Source: GWE2-42-39 sp963668595 (lineage in GTDB: Bacteria > Bacteroidota > Bacteroidia > Bacteroidales > Prolixibacteraceae). From it: DNA of 64,000 bases. Both the position numbers and the translations under genes were made by a program. Positions within the stretch are counted from its first letter, which is position 1; each line of letters begins with the position of its first letter. This document shows, piece by piece, positions 51,356-61,031 of this stretch. The notes under the pieces were generated by a model. The model did not search any database, was not told where the DNA came from, and saw only the letters and a program-made list of their open reading frames with translations. Location of the stretch: NCBI GenBank assembly GCA_963668595.1, contig OY764876.1, positions 310,001 to 374,000 of the forward strand, in the 5' to 3' direction.

Positions 51356-52834
51356 ATGGAGAATCTGGAAAAATATTTTAAGCCGTTCCGCCGAAATATT
51401 ATTGGCGTAAAACAAAAATTTGAGTCGCCTTACGGGAAAAAGAAAATTGCTTATGCCGACTGGATTGCAAGTGGGCGGTTATACAAACCGATTGAGAAAA
51501 AAATAACAAAAAAATACGGTCCTTTTGTGGGAAATACTCACACCGAAACGAGCGAAACCGGTGCATTAATGACTCACGCTTACCACAAAGCTCATAAACT
51601 GATTAAGCAACATGTGAATGCGGGCGAGAATGATGTTATTATTACTGCCGGTTCGGGGATGACTGCGGTGGTAAACAAGTTTCAGCGTATTCTGGGTTTG
51701 AAATACTGCGGGCAGATTTCCCGCACCAAATGCATGAATGAACGCGAACGACCGGTTGTTTTTATCACTCACATGGAGCACCATTCAAATCATACGAGTT
51801 GGTACGAAACGAATGCCGATGTGGTGATTGTTGAACCGGATGAAAATTTGCTCGTTTCACCTGAAAATTTGCGCAAAAAGTTGCAGGAATACAACGACCG
51901 TCCGTTTAAAATTGGTTCGTTTACGGCATGCTCGAATGTTACCGGAATTCGTACTCCGTATTACGAGTTGGCTAAAATAATGCACGAATTCGGAGGAGTA
52001 GTGTTCATCGATTTTGCCGCCTCGGCTCCTTACGACCGGATTGATATGCATCCGGATGATCCAATGATGAAATTGGATGCAGTGATGTTTTCACCGCATA
52101 AATTTTTGGGCGGTCCTGGTTCGTCTGGAGTCTTGATTTTCGATAAGTCGATGTATCACAATACGGTGCCAGATCATCCGGGAGGAGGAACGGTGGATTG
52201 GACCAATCCCTGGGGAAAATACAAGTATGTGGACAATATTGAAGCGCGGGAAGATGGCGGAACACCCGGTTTTTTGCAGGCGATTCGTACTGCTTTGTGT
52301 TTCGAACTGAAAGATCAGATGGGTATTGAAAATATCCGTTTGCGGGAAGAAGAATTGCTGAAACTGGCATTCGACGGCTTGGATAGTATTCCGGAAGTAA
52401 ATATTCTGGCAAATAATGTTCGCGACAGACTTGGGATAATTTCATTTTATGTGTATGAAATTCACTACAACTTATTGGTGAAATTACTGAACGATTTATA
52501 TGGAATTCAGGTTCGGGGAGGTTGTGCTTGCGCGGGAACCTACGGCCATTTTTTGCTTGAAGTAAGTCACGAGTTGTCGGACGAAATCACGGAGAAAATA
52601 AATTCAGGCGATTTGTCGATGAAGCCCGGATGGGTTCGCTGGTCGTTGCATCCCACCATGAAAGATCGCGATGTGAGCTATTTTATCGAAGCTTTGCGCG
52701 ACATTGTTGCCAATGTTGAACGATACAAACAGGATTATGATTATATTCCGAAAGAAAATACGTATCGGCACAAACAGGAAAAAAATTACCCGCAAATTGT
52801 TGCAAACTGGTTTGATCTGGGCATTTACCATTAG
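51356..52834 (+). CDS. Aminotransferase class V / cysteine desulfurase-like protein
   Basis: A 492-residue PLP enzyme with the class V layout: AGSGMTAVVNKFQRIL near the N-terminus, HMEHHSNHTSW, ACSNVTGIRTPYYELA, VVFIDFAASAPYDRID and the Schiff-base lysine in MFSPHKFLGGPGSSG (about 248). VRGGCACAGTYGHFLLEV provides a cysteine in the position where SufS-like desulfurases have theirs, though the loop is different. The protein is longer than SufS by about 80 residues. Donor substrate unknown. Confidence 0.82.
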   Translation: MENLEKYFKPFRRNIIGVKQKFESPYGKKKIAYADWIASGRLYKPIEKKITKKYGPFVGNTHTETSETGALMTHAYHKAHKLIKQHVNAGENDVIITAGSGMTAVVNKFQRILGLKYCGQISRTKCMNERERPVVFITHMEHHSNHTSWYETNADVVIVEPDENLLVSPENLRKKLQEYNDRPFKIGSFTACSNVTGIRTPYYELAKIMHEFGGVVFIDFAASAPYDRIDMHPDDPMMKLDAVMFSPHKFLGGPGSSGVLIFDKSMYHNTVPDHPGGGTVDWTNPWGKYKYVDNIEAREDGGTPGFLQAIRTALCFELKDQMGIENIRLREEELLKLAFDGLDSIPEVNILANNVRDRLGIISFYVYEIHYNLLVKLLNDLYGIQVRGGCACAGTYGHFLLEVSHELSDEITEKINSGDLSMKPGWVRWSLHPTMKDRDVSYFIEALRDIVANVERYKQDYDYIPKENTYRHKQEKNYPQIVANWFDLGIYH

Positions 52835-52904
52835 ATAATTTACCAATTACAATTTGCCAATAATCAATGTGAAATATATTATTCTGATTATTTCGATTGA
52901 AGAA

Positions 52905-53768
52905 TTAATTCGACTTTTTTCGTAAAGCAATTACGTTGGGTATTTTCCAGAAATGATCGTTGTTGTCGTTGTTGCAGGTGTTTGATACGTAACTGCCATA
53001 CTTGGCAATAATGGTGTCGCTGGTTTGAATGTACAGACTTGCTTCGGGACCTCCTTCAAGGTAAACAGTGGTTTTCAGATCGAATGGCAAATCGAGTAAA
53101 TAGCCAATCATGGTGCGGTGAGTGTAGGGCGAACGTGTAAAAACAATGTAGAGCAAGCCTGCTTCATCGGTAGCCGCAACAATCATACTACACGACTGGT
53201 CGGGGCGTTTGCTGAACTGCATTGCTTCGCGGCGACTGCTTATCATCCGCATTCCCTGACAAAATGAATGATAAAGTGGTTGTATCGAATCCCAGCGTTG
53301 GTAAGTAATGTCGAAAATTTCAATTTCCCGTTTCCCCGTTTCTTTGGGATGCATGGCCAGCATGGCATTGTAATAATCGCTTTTATGCGGATTATTCAGG
53401 TGATTAAAATTCTTCATGTACCCCTTGTTCGAGTGGGTTTTGTTGTAGGCGTACATCCCTGCATTAATAATCAGATTCATATTGAATTCCTGTGCCCATT
53501 CGGGTGCGGTGCGCATTTTTTTGCCGTGTTCCGAAGCCGTAAGAAACTGAAAGTCGAATTTCGAAATATCAATTCGCAGAATGCTCAATCTCGAATCGTT
53601 TACCACCGACTTTTCCGGAGTTTCTAATTCAGTATAATCGAGTCCATCAATCAGCGTTTTCCAACGAATATCGCTTGTCCATGAATTTTGTGCTTCTGCT
53701 TTTTCGTTTGTCAGAAAAAAACAGATGCTTGTGAGTATAATTGAAAAGAATAGGGTTGATCTATGCAT
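52905..53768 (-). CDS. Phosphodiester glycosidase (NAGPA-like) family protein
   Basis: A 287-residue exported protein (signal peptide about 1-26). It matches the DUF2233/NAGPA fold: LSILRIDISKFDFQFLTAS, MNLIINAGMYAYN and VYLEGGPEASLYI, DLPF. Family members remove GlcNAc-phosphodiester caps or cleave related phosphoglycans. Its ATG overlaps the stop of the upstream membrane protein gene by 8 bp (ATGCATAG), so the two are translationally coupled and likely work together in the envelope. Confidence 0.75.
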   Translation of the reverse strand: MHRSTLFFSIILTSICFFLTNEKAEAQNSWTSDIRWKTLIDGLDYTELETPEKSVVNDSRLSILRIDISKFDFQFLTASEHGKKMRTAPEWAQEFNMNLIINAGMYAYNKTHSNKGYMKNFNHLNNPHKSDYYNAMLAMHPKETGKREIEIFDITYQRWDSIQPLYHSFCQGMRMISSRREAMQFSKRPDQSCSMIVAATDEAGLLYIVFTRSPYTHRTMIGYLLDLPFDLKTTVYLEGGPEASLYIQTSDTIIAKYGSYVSNTCNNDNNDHFWKIPNVIALRKKSN

Positions 53769-54924
53769 TGGCGAAATCGAATCGTCGGTTTTTAAATGGG
53801 AACAAATCGAAAAGTTCTCCGGAATAATAGAATTCGTATGCCACCGCTCCGAACGAATATGTTTTCCCTTTTATATCAATTCCTGATCCGCCAACCCGGG
53901 GATTCGATTTGGGTTGCGACATTTCGAATCCAACATTGAACAGGGTGGCCAAAATTTCAGGGCGATCGTCAATCGGAAACCCGGCGCGTTCCCACTGCAT
54001 TTTTATTTGTTTCACATTAAGCGCGGCATACATGTACGAGTAAAAATGGTTTTTATACGAAGTAAGCCTGTTGAAGCGCTCTTGTGCCGGGTCGTTGGTG
54101 CTAAAGTCGAGTAGGTGTTCGTACTGTTTGCCCAAATAAAAGACAGAGGTGCTGTCTTTCAGATTTTGTTCTATGGTTTGAGCCGTTAGAACTTTAATGC
54201 CTGTTACTCCAAGCGAGAAAGTGGTTTCAACCGACAATATTTTCAACGGACCGATCCATTTTTTATATGCTTCGCGGTTCGAGTTAAACAACCGAATTTG
54301 TTCGCCAACCAGGCAGGCAACAATCATTCGGGGTTCAACACCGGTAAGCATGGCTACCGAGTCAATCAATGCCCGGTCTTTGGCAACTGCCAGTTTAAAA
54401 TCCTGCCATTCCGAAATATTCATCCATTCAAACAAACTGCGCGTTTGCAGCAAGCTGTCTTGCTGTTGTTTTTCTTCTGCAATTGCCGATAATTCTTTTC
54501 GGTATGATGAATTATTCTGGAGATAAATATTGGCGGCTTCCAGCATTCGCTGTGTTTCTTTTATATTTTTCGACTGGTAGTAAGCATTTTGAATGTAAAA
54601 CGCATTGGCCGGATAGTATTTGCTAAGTAGTGCAATGTTATGTAACAGACGTGCTTCGCTCATGTTTAACAGCGAGGTATCCTGATTTTCGTCGTTGCCG
54701 TACTTGTCTTTTATTTCCTGGAAATACCGGTCGTTCAGGTCAACAATACCGGGGTCGTTGGTGAGACGAAATTTTACAGCAAAGAAAGCTGCTGAGAGGA
54801 CGAATCCTATAATTGCAAATACTCCGATCGCTCCAAGGATGAAGTATTTAAACGACTTGCGCCAAACCATCTTACGAATCAATAAAAATTGTTTTAAAAA
54901 CGCCGCAAATGTATCGAACGGCAT
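53761..54924 (-). CDS. Membrane-anchored protein, possible DUF1402/lysozyme-like domain
   Basis: A 387-residue protein with one TM helix (about 29-50, YFILGAIGVFAIIGFVLSA) and a large periplasmic part. Around 205-250 it reads GVEPRMIVACLVGEQIRLF then KILSVETTFSLGVTGIKVLT, which recalls DUF1402-type lysozyme-like domains with a Glu in the second helix; this is a tentative match. A coiled-coil region (about 120-170) precedes it. Coupled to the NAGPA-like gene, suggesting a cell wall role. Confidence 0.5.
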   Translation of the reverse strand: MPFDTFAAFLKQFLLIRKMVWRKSFKYFILGAIGVFAIIGFVLSAAFFAVKFRLTNDPGIVDLNDRYFQEIKDKYGNDENQDTSLLNMSEARLLHNIALLSKYYPANAFYIQNAYYQSKNIKETQRMLEAANIYLQNNSSYRKELSAIAEEKQQQDSLLQTRSLFEWMNISEWQDFKLAVAKDRALIDSVAMLTGVEPRMIVACLVGEQIRLFNSNREAYKKWIGPLKILSVETTFSLGVTGIKVLTAQTIEQNLKDSTSVFYLGKQYEHLLDFSTNDPAQERFNRLTSYKNHFYSYMYAALNVKQIKMQWERAGFPIDDRPEILATLFNVGFEMSQPKSNPRVGGSGIDIKGKTYSFGAVAYEFYYSGELFDLFPFKNRRFDFANA

Positions 54925-55086
54925 GATTCATTGTTACGGATAGGAGCTTCTTTTTTTCATAAAATCAGAAGAAATAACAAATAAATTACGTTGTGATTCT
55001 GCCGCAATTTTATTGAATGGAAAAATCATCTTTGATATGGTCGAATTGCCCTGTATTTTCTCTGCATTTTAGCATTTGTGTGGGTG

Positions 55087-55105
55087 ATGCAGTTTGCAAC
55101 TGCAT
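55087..55105. repeat. Isolated perfect hairpin
   Basis: ATGCAGTT-TGC-AACTGCAT in the gap between two minus-strand genes, followed by TTTT on the plus strand. No gene needs a plus-strand terminator here, so it may be an interspersed repeat. Confidence 0.3.
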
Positions 55106-55181
55106 TTTACTTTTCATTTCTTCAGAAGTTAAAAACTTCCGCACCATTCGGGCATTAATTCCAGATAGTTTTAAAATATAC

Positions 55182-55907
55182 TTAGCCCGCTATATCCATA
55201 TTCTCGATGGCAATAATTGGTTCACCTTTGTAGCGTAACAACAGATTCGCCAGCGCCAGAGTGTCTTTTTCGCAATAACGAATAATCCGGTCAAGATCAT
55301 TTTCTACATAATAGACGTGGGCAACCTGACTACCGTCGATGTCGTCTTTTGGCGTGGGAATATTAAACACCGCACACAATAGATCGAGAGACGTGTAATT
55401 TTTGTAATCGCCGAACTTCCAGAGTTGGAGTGTATCCAGCATGCGGTCTTTCAATTCCCATGGTTTTGCTCCGGCCATGTCGAGAATGCGTGGTAGTTTC
55501 AACTGGTGAATGAGGGTGCGACGGGCAATGTACGGAAAATCGAACTCCATGCCATTGTGGGCGCAAATACGCTTCCCCGGAGTGGAGGTAAATTTTTCAA
55601 GCATGGCGTTGAAATCGCTGAGTAACTTGCGCTCGTCGTCGTTGTGAAACGATTTTACCCGGTAAAACCGTTCGCCATGTTTCTGTAGAACTACTCCGGC
55701 CGAAATGCAAATGATGCGTCCAAATTCGGCATAAATCCCGGCTCGCTCATACACGTCGGCAGCAGTTTGCTCGTCGTCGCGAAAATAGGCCGATTTTTTA
55801 TCCCACAGTTTTTGAAATACTTCGGGCTGATCGCCAAATGCCGGAAATTGAGGAGCTGTTTCAATGTCGATAAACAGCACATCTTCGATATTCAGATTCT
55901 CGAGCAT
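55182..55907 (-). CDS. DnaQ-fold 3'-5' exonuclease (PolB exonuclease-like)
   Basis: A 241-residue nuclease of the predicted 3'-5' exonuclease family related to DNA polymerase B proofreading domains (PF10108). ExoI DxE is VLFIDIETAP (residues 10-19), ExoII is AHNGMEFDFPYIARR, and ExoIII is IRYCEKDTLALA; the four acidic metal ligands are all present, so an active exonuclease is expected. Single domain. Separated by 9 bp from udk upstream, co-directional. Confidence 0.85.
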   Translation of the reverse strand: MLENLNIEDVLFIDIETAPQFPAFGDQPEVFQKLWDKKSAYFRDDEQTAADVYERAGIYAEFGRIICISAGVVLQKHGERFYRVKSFHNDDERKLLSDFNAMLEKFTSTPGKRICAHNGMEFDFPYIARRTLIHQLKLPRILDMAGAKPWELKDRMLDTLQLWKFGDYKNYTSLDLLCAVFNIPTPKDDIDGSQVAHVYYVENDLDRIIRYCEKDTLALANLLLRYKGEPIIAIENMDIAG

Positions 55908-55916
55908 GATTTTGTT

Positions 55917-56522
55917 TTACAAGTGTTGTTTAATGAAATGTACCAGCAAACGTATCGCTTTGATATTTTCGCCTCCTTGCGGAACGATGATGTCCGCAAA
56001 ATTTTTGGTCGGTTCAATAAACTGAATATGACTCGGGCGAACCGTTGCTTCGTAACGTTCGAGTGTTTTGTGTACGTCGCGTCCCCGTTCAATAATATCA
56101 CGCTTGATAACCCGCCCCAAACGGAGATCTGCTTCGCAGTCAACGAACACTTTCATGTCAATTTCGTCGCGAAGCTGTTTGTCGGCCAAACAAAGGATAC
56201 CTTCAATAATTAATACTTTGCGGGGCTCTACTCGTTTTGTTTCGGGCTGGCGGGTACAAGTCAGGTACGAATAAGTTGGTTCATTTACCGGAATGCCTTT
56301 TTTTAACTGACGAACATGTTCGGCAAGCAAACTAAATTCGATAGCATTCGGATGGTCGAAATTGATTTTTTGGCGTTCTTCCATCGGAAGATGACTATTG
56401 TCGAAATAATACGAATCGGTTGACAAATAGGCCACTTCGCCTTCGCAAAACTGTTCCATTATTTTTCGCACTACCGTAGTTTTTCCCGAGCCGGTACCTC
56501 CGGCAATTCCAATAACAAGCAT
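55917..56522 (-). CDS. udk: Uridine kinase
   Basis: A 201-residue enzyme that phosphorylates uridine and cytidine in pyrimidine salvage. P-loop GGTGSGKTTV (about 8-17), the Asp of STDSYYF, NFDHPNAIEF, and lid region FVDCEADLRLGRVIKRDIIERGR. Full length. Precedes the exonuclease gene in a probable two-gene operon. Confidence 0.93.
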   Translation of the reverse strand: MLVIGIAGGTGSGKTTVVRKIMEQFCEGEVAYLSTDSYYFDNSHLPMEERQKINFDHPNAIEFSLLAEHVRQLKKGIPVNEPTYSYLTCTRQPETKRVEPRKVLIIEGILCLADKQLRDEIDMKVFVDCEADLRLGRVIKRDIIERGRDVHKTLERYEATVRPSHIQFIEPTKNFADIIVPQGGENIKAIRLLVHFIKQHL

Positions 56523-56646
56523 GATGTTTTTTTATTTCAAATATACACAACCTGTTTAATTTACACCAGAGCTTGCGGGGACTTCATGGAAGAACAAACA
56601 TAAAATGTTACCTTCGCAGGAAATGAATCTAAAAGAACATCGCACC

Positions 56647-56949
56647 ATGATTAATCACGTTGTTTTATTTAAATTGAAAGAATTTGAGTCGGAACAGGCT
56701 AAAAAACAAGCTGTTGCTGAAATAAAAGAAGGCTTGCTTAGCTTGAAAGATAAGATTGCAGAATTGAAATATATTGAAGTGGGAACGAATTACGAGGTGG
56801 CTGCCAAGTCGTTTGATATTTGTTTGATTACTCACTTCGAATCGCTGGCTGATTTAAATGTGTATGCCGTTCATACCGAACACTTAAAAGTGGTTGATAT
56901 TGTGCGTAAATACGCTGTTGATCGTGCTGCGGTTGACTTCGAATTTTAA
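56647..56949 (+). CDS. Dabb (stress-responsive A/B barrel) domain protein
   Basis: Start set at ATG 56647 (MINHVVLFKLKEF), the canonical beginning of the family; the ATG at 56605 adds an untypical 14 residues. The 100-residue product forms a dimeric alpha/beta ferredoxin-like barrel and has the typical DICLITHFESLADLNVYAVHTEH. Function in bacteria varies and is mostly unknown. Confidence 0.82.
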   Translation: MINHVVLFKLKEFESEQAKKQAVAEIKEGLLSLKDKIAELKYIEVGTNYEVAAKSFDICLITHFESLADLNVYAVHTEHLKVVDIVRKYAVDRAAVDFEF

Positions 56950-57033
56950 TTATTATTGACTCGTTGTTTTGTGCCGGAACTACTGTCCGGTATTTGGAAT
57001 TTGTTATTTGGAATTTGAATTATTGAATCGTAT

Positions 57034-58017
57034 ATGGAAGGATTATATCCACTAAAATTTGTCACCCTGTATAAAGATAAAATTTGGGGTGGCGACAAGA
57101 TAAAAAGCGTACTGCATAAAGATTACGGCGATTTGCCAAATTGCGGTGAAACCTGGGAAATATCGGCCGTTGAAGGCAATGTGTCGGAAGTAGCAAATGG
57201 CTATTTGGCTGGCAACGATTTGTCTGAATTGGCCGAAGTTTATATGGGCGATCTGCTTGGCGAAAAAGTATATGAACGCTTTGGTACTGAATTTCCTTTG
57301 TTAATCAAATTTATTGATGCCAACGATGATTTATCGATTCAGGTGCATCCGGGTGACGAAATGTCGAAAAAGCGTCACAATGCATTCGGAAAAACCGAGA
57401 TGTGGTATGTGTTGCAGGCCGATAAAGGGGCAAAACTAAATTCAGGATTTAACCGTCAGGTAGATCAGGAAACCTATCTGAAATTTCTGGAGGAAAAAAA
57501 CTTAACTGAAATTTTAAATTTCGAAGAAGTAGCTCCCGGCGATGTATTTTTTATTCCTGCCGGACGGGTTCATGCCATCGGAAAAGGAATCCTTTTGGCT
57601 GAAATTCAGCAGACCTCTGATGTGACGTATCGCATTTACGATTACGATCGTCGCGACGATAAAGGACAGACTCGTGAATTACACACCGAACTGGCTCTGG
57701 ATGCAATTGATTTCAGCATTCAGGATGAATACAAAACCCGCTACGAAGAAAAAATGAATGATTCGGCTCCGGTGGTTGATTGTGAATATTTCACTACCAA
57801 TGTGTTGAATTTCAGTAAAGCAATGGAAATTGACTACAATGCACTCGATTCGTTTGTAATTTATATCTGTGTAGAAGGTAGTTACTACATTGAGTGGGAA
57901 AAAGGAACAGAAGAAGTTGCACAGGGAGAAACAGTGTTGATTCCTGCATCGCTCGAAAGTGTGAAATTAATTCCTCGCACTGATTCAGTGAAATTACTGG
58001 AAGTTTACATTAAGTAG
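57034..58017 (+). CDS. manA: Class I mannose-6-phosphate isomerase
   Basis: A 327-residue zinc enzyme that interconverts mannose-6-P and fructose-6-P. Zinc ligands are seen in LSIQVHPGDEMS, GKTEMWYVL and PAGRVHAIGKGILLAE; QQTSDVTYRIYDYDR is the substrate-binding stretch. Length matches the short bacterial form. Followed by a terminator and engB. Confidence 0.92.
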   Translation: MEGLYPLKFVTLYKDKIWGGDKIKSVLHKDYGDLPNCGETWEISAVEGNVSEVANGYLAGNDLSELAEVYMGDLLGEKVYERFGTEFPLLIKFIDANDDLSIQVHPGDEMSKKRHNAFGKTEMWYVLQADKGAKLNSGFNRQVDQETYLKFLEEKNLTEILNFEEVAPGDVFFIPAGRVHAIGKGILLAEIQQTSDVTYRIYDYDRRDDKGQTRELHTELALDAIDFSIQDEYKTRYEEKMNDSAPVVDCEYFTTNVLNFSKAMEIDYNALDSFVIYICVEGSYYIEWEKGTEEVAQGETVLIPASLESVKLIPRTDSVKLLEVYIK

Positions 58018-58029
58018 AAAAAACAATAG

Positions 58030-58079
58030 AAAGCCATAAAACCGGAATAATCAATTTTTAGGTCGGTTTTGTGGCTTTT
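58030..58079 (+). terminator. Intrinsic terminator of manA
   Basis: AAAGCCATAAAACCG pairs with CGGTTTTGTGGCTTT (one mismatch) around a 19-nt loop, then T residues. Confidence 0.7.
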
Positions 58080-58097
58080 ATTTTAAAAACAATCGAC

Positions 58098-58694
58098 ATG
58101 ATCAAAAAAGCAGAATTCATTATTAGCAATACCGATGTAAAAAAATGTCCGGCACCCGACCGGCCTGAATATGCCTTTATTGGACGGTCGAATGTTGGTA
58201 AATCGTCGCTTATAAATATGCTGGCCGGGCAGAAAAGTCTGGCTAAAATTTCGGCAAGACCAGGTAAAACGCAGTTGATTAATCATTTTTCAATTGACGA
58301 TAGCTGGTATTTGGTTGATTTACCGGGATATGGATATGCCAAGGTGGCCAAAAATGCAAAATACAAGTTTCAGAAGTTGATTGCCGATTACGTCCTGAAA
58401 CGCGATAATTTGTATTGCTTGTTTGTGCTGATCGATTCGCGGCACGAGATGCAAAAGATTGATTCGGAATTTATGCAGTGGCTGGGCGAAAACGGAGTGC
58501 CGTTTGCCCTGATTTTTACGAAAGTTGACAAACTAGGGAAAACAGTTATCGATAAAAATATTAGTGCGTATAAAAAGCAACTTCTGAAAATATGGGAAGA
58601 ATTGCCACCCATATTGGTTAGTTCATCGACTGATGGAACCGGTCGTGATCAGATACTCAAATTTATTGACGATATAAATCGGGACGCAGAATAA
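58098..58694 (+). CDS. engB: Ribosome biogenesis GTPase EngB (YsxC/YihA)
   Basis: ATG 58098 is preferred to the GTG at 58071, which lies in the manA terminator. The 198-residue GTPase has G1 GRSNVGKSSL, G2-region ARPGKTQLINHF, G3 VDLPGYGYAKV and G4 FTKVDKLGK, plus VSSSTDGTG as G5. It assists late assembly of the 50S subunit. Confidence 0.93.
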   Translation: MIKKAEFIISNTDVKKCPAPDRPEYAFIGRSNVGKSSLINMLAGQKSLAKISARPGKTQLINHFSIDDSWYLVDLPGYGYAKVAKNAKYKFQKLIADYVLKRDNLYCLFVLIDSRHEMQKIDSEFMQWLGENGVPFALIFTKVDKLGKTVIDKNISAYKKQLLKIWEELPPILVSSSTDGTGRDQILKFIDDINRDAE

Positions 58695-58722
58695 AAAAAG
58701 CCATCGTTTTTATTCGATGGCT
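58693..58722. terminator. Bidirectional terminator between engB and the CarboxypepD_reg gene
   Basis: AGCCATCG and CGATGGCT form an 8-bp stem; A run on the left makes it a good minus-strand terminator whose stem overlaps the end of that gene. Confidence 0.65.
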
Positions 58723-59123
58723 AAAGGTTGTGAAAAATCGTATTCCTGTTTGTTGCGTTTCTGCCAAATTCCGGAAAGTATTTTCTTCTTTTCGGGTTCT
58801 TTGCTCTCCAGTTTTATTATCAGTCGATTATCGTCTGAGTCATTCCGTTTGTCGAGTTGTATGGTGGCATTTTTATACCCCGAAGCGCTGACCCGAAGGC
58901 TTTTTACAGAGAGAGGCACATTCCAAAGTTTAAAATCTCCGTTCTCGTCACTTAGTGTTCCTACGGTAAGCTTGCTGTCGTTGAGGCTTATGGTGGCTCC
59001 TTCAATGGGGCGAAGGGTATCTTTGTCGATTATCTTGCCCCGTATTTCCTGGGTCTGCGATTGACCTGCACTGAGCGGAAGTGCAAACCCTAATGCAATA
59101 AATAAAATAAAAATTGTTTTCAT
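58710..59123 (-). CDS. Carboxypeptidase-regulatory-like domain protein
   Basis: A 137-residue exported protein (signal peptide ending PLSAGQSQ) consisting of one CarboxypepD_reg/CNA-B-like beta-sandwich: IRGKIIDKDTLRPIEGATIS, SDENGDFKLWNVP, LRVSASGYKNATIQL. This domain is most often the N-terminal plug extension of SusC/TonB receptors; here it stands alone with a short charged tail. Role unknown. Confidence 0.78.
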   Translation of the reverse strand: MKTIFILFIALGFALPLSAGQSQTQEIRGKIIDKDTLRPIEGATISLNDSKLTVGTLSDENGDFKLWNVPLSVKSLRVSASGYKNATIQLDKRNDSDDNRLIIKLESKEPEKKKILSGIWQKRNKQEYDFSQPLAIE

Positions 59124-59300
59124 GGCTGTCTCTCTGAATGCTGTTTTCTGAACGTTGTAATTGTATATTGTTTTCTGTCTTCTAGCCGGATAGACCGGAT
59201 TTTTCTAAAATGGTTGCTTCTGCGTAAAAAAAAATCGATTTATTTTCAATAACGTTTTTTTGTCGTTTTTAGTTTGTTACTTTTTAGTTAAAATATTCAC

Positions 59301-59879
59301 TTACTTTCGCTTGGCTCCTAGCTGGAAAGTTTGGCTAATCCATTTTTCGCGTTGTGCCGCGGTCGAGGTTTTTATCGGCGAAAAATTGGTGATGCGAACT
59401 TGTTTTACCCCGCAAAATTGAAGTACCGATTTTTTCATGGCCTGGTGTCCCGGGCGTCCTTGTATAAATCGGAAATACCACATCGGTGCATCCATTGTTG
59501 TAATTAAGCGGGCTGTTTTTCCTTGTAGGTGTTTGTCCCATAATAACGAGTTTTCGCGATACTGAAACATAAACCCGGGTAAAAATACACGATCGATAAA
59601 ACCTTTGAGCAGAGCAGGGAAAGTGCCCCACCAAACCGGAAATACAAAAACAATGTGCTGGGCTTCCAGTATGCTTTGCTGAGCTTCTTGCAGGCAAGGT
59701 TCCAGATCGGTGCGTTTCCGGTAGCCAAAATTCAGAATTGGATTGAAATCCATTTCGTGTAAATGAAATACTTTGCAGGCAGCTCCGCTCGAAGTCGCTC
59801 CTTCTGCATATTTATTTGCCAGCGAAGTACACAAACTTTGTGCATCGGGATGCCCGTTTATGATGACGATGTTTTGCAT
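59301..59879 (-). CDS. NAD(P)H oxidoreductase, flavodoxin-like fold (KefF/MdaB type)
   Basis: Start ATG 59879 (MQNIVIINGHPDAQSLC), two codons after an in-frame GTG. The 192-residue enzyme has the FMN-binding loop NGHPDAQSLCTSL, VFPVWWGTFPALLKGFIDR and the GRPGHQAMKK segment. Such flavoproteins reduce quinones by two electrons using NAD(P)H and help in electrophile or redox stress. Own leader; no partner nearby. Confidence 0.87.
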   Translation of the reverse strand: MQNIVIINGHPDAQSLCTSLANKYAEGATSSGAACKVFHLHEMDFNPILNFGYRKRTDLEPCLQEAQQSILEAQHIVFVFPVWWGTFPALLKGFIDRVFLPGFMFQYRENSLLWDKHLQGKTARLITTMDAPMWYFRFIQGRPGHQAMKKSVLQFCGVKQVRITNFSPIKTSTAAQREKWISQTFQLGAKRK

Positions 59880-60179
59880 TGTTTTCACACGTAAATAATT
59901 TGTTTTTCAATGGTTGTATGGAACTCACATGTTGAATTTTTATCGGTGTTTGAAATTCTATGCAAACATGTTCGTTTCATTTCACTGCAAAACTACTAAA
60001 GCGAAAAGGTGTAGTAAAAAAATAACCTCTGAATGAGAGAAATTCAAAGGTGAATGACGAAATGCGGCGGGGAATAAAAATGTGTGTTTTTATACCCTGA
60101 TTTTTGTCTTAATAAACAATCGTTTCGGGTATAGTTTTGAAGGTGAATTTCAATGAAAATATGGAAGATAATCCGAAAT

Positions 60180-61031
60180 TTACTTGGCTTTTTCGTCGTG
60201 TTTTAATACTACTGTCCGGTATGGGAACGGTATCTCAATTCCTTCCTTGTCGAAGCGTTTTTTAATTGCTTCAATGCAGTCGCAATACAGTATGAAAGCG
60301 TTTTCGTTGCTGGCAGTCCAGGCCCAGGCGCGAAGTGTAACGGCATAGTCGCCCAGCGAAATTACGCGTATCGTTAAAAGCGGATTGCCTGCCTGAATAT
60401 CTTCTTCGCTTCTTCCATCAATAAAATGTGGGTGAGAGGTAATAATTTCATGCATGATTGCTTTTGCACGATCAATATCAGCCGAGTAGCCGATGCCTAT
60501 GTCGATGAGCTTTTTTATGCGGTTGTCGAGCAAGTCGCTGTTGGTAATGGTTTCTTCACCAATATGACTATTCGGAATAATTACCCGGCGATTTTCGTAA
60601 TTGCGGATTATGGTGTGGCGGATGGTAATTTCTTCGACCACTCCACGTACTTGTCCGTTACTTAATTCAATAGTATCGTTTACGCGGAAGGGTTTAAAAA
60701 TCAGAATGAAAATTCCGCTGATTACGTTCGAAAATGCTTTTTGCGATGCAAAACCGATGGTAGCGGCAATAATTCCAGCTCCGGCAAACAGCGCTTTTCC
60801 GAAATTTTCAAGTTGAGGCGTTTTATTAATGATAACAATAATCGCGATAGTGAAAATAATATAAACAGCCGAATTCTTCAGAAAATTAAAATTTGTAGGA
60901 TCGGCATTCATTAGTTTTAGCCGGCGACGAAGCACTAGTGTCAATATGCGTTTTATCAGCATTGAAATAACAAAGGCTGAGAATAACGCACTTGCCACAA
61001 AAATCCAGTAATGTAAATCGAATTTTTCCAT
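60180..61031 (-). CDS. Small-conductance mechanosensitive channel (MscS family)
   Basis: A 283-residue channel with three to four TM helices (WIFVASALFSAFVISMLI; AVYIIFTIAIIVIIN; the pore helix ALFAGAGIIAATIGFASQKA) and the cytoplasmic beta domain (GIFILIFKPFRVNDTIEL, RRVIIPNSHIGEETI). It would open upon membrane tension to release osmolytes during hypo-osmotic shock. Full length for the short MscS class. Confidence 0.9.
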   Translation of the reverse strand: MEKFDLHYWIFVASALFSAFVISMLIKRILTLVLRRRLKLMNADPTNFNFLKNSAVYIIFTIAIIVIINKTPQLENFGKALFAGAGIIAATIGFASQKAFSNVISGIFILIFKPFRVNDTIELSNGQVRGVVEEITIRHTIIRNYENRRVIIPNSHIGEETITNSDLLDNRIKKLIDIGIGYSADIDRAKAIMHEIITSHPHFIDGRSEEDIQAGNPLLTIRVISLGDYAVTLRAWAWTASNENAFILYCDCIEAIKKRFDKEGIEIPFPYRTVVLKHDEKAK

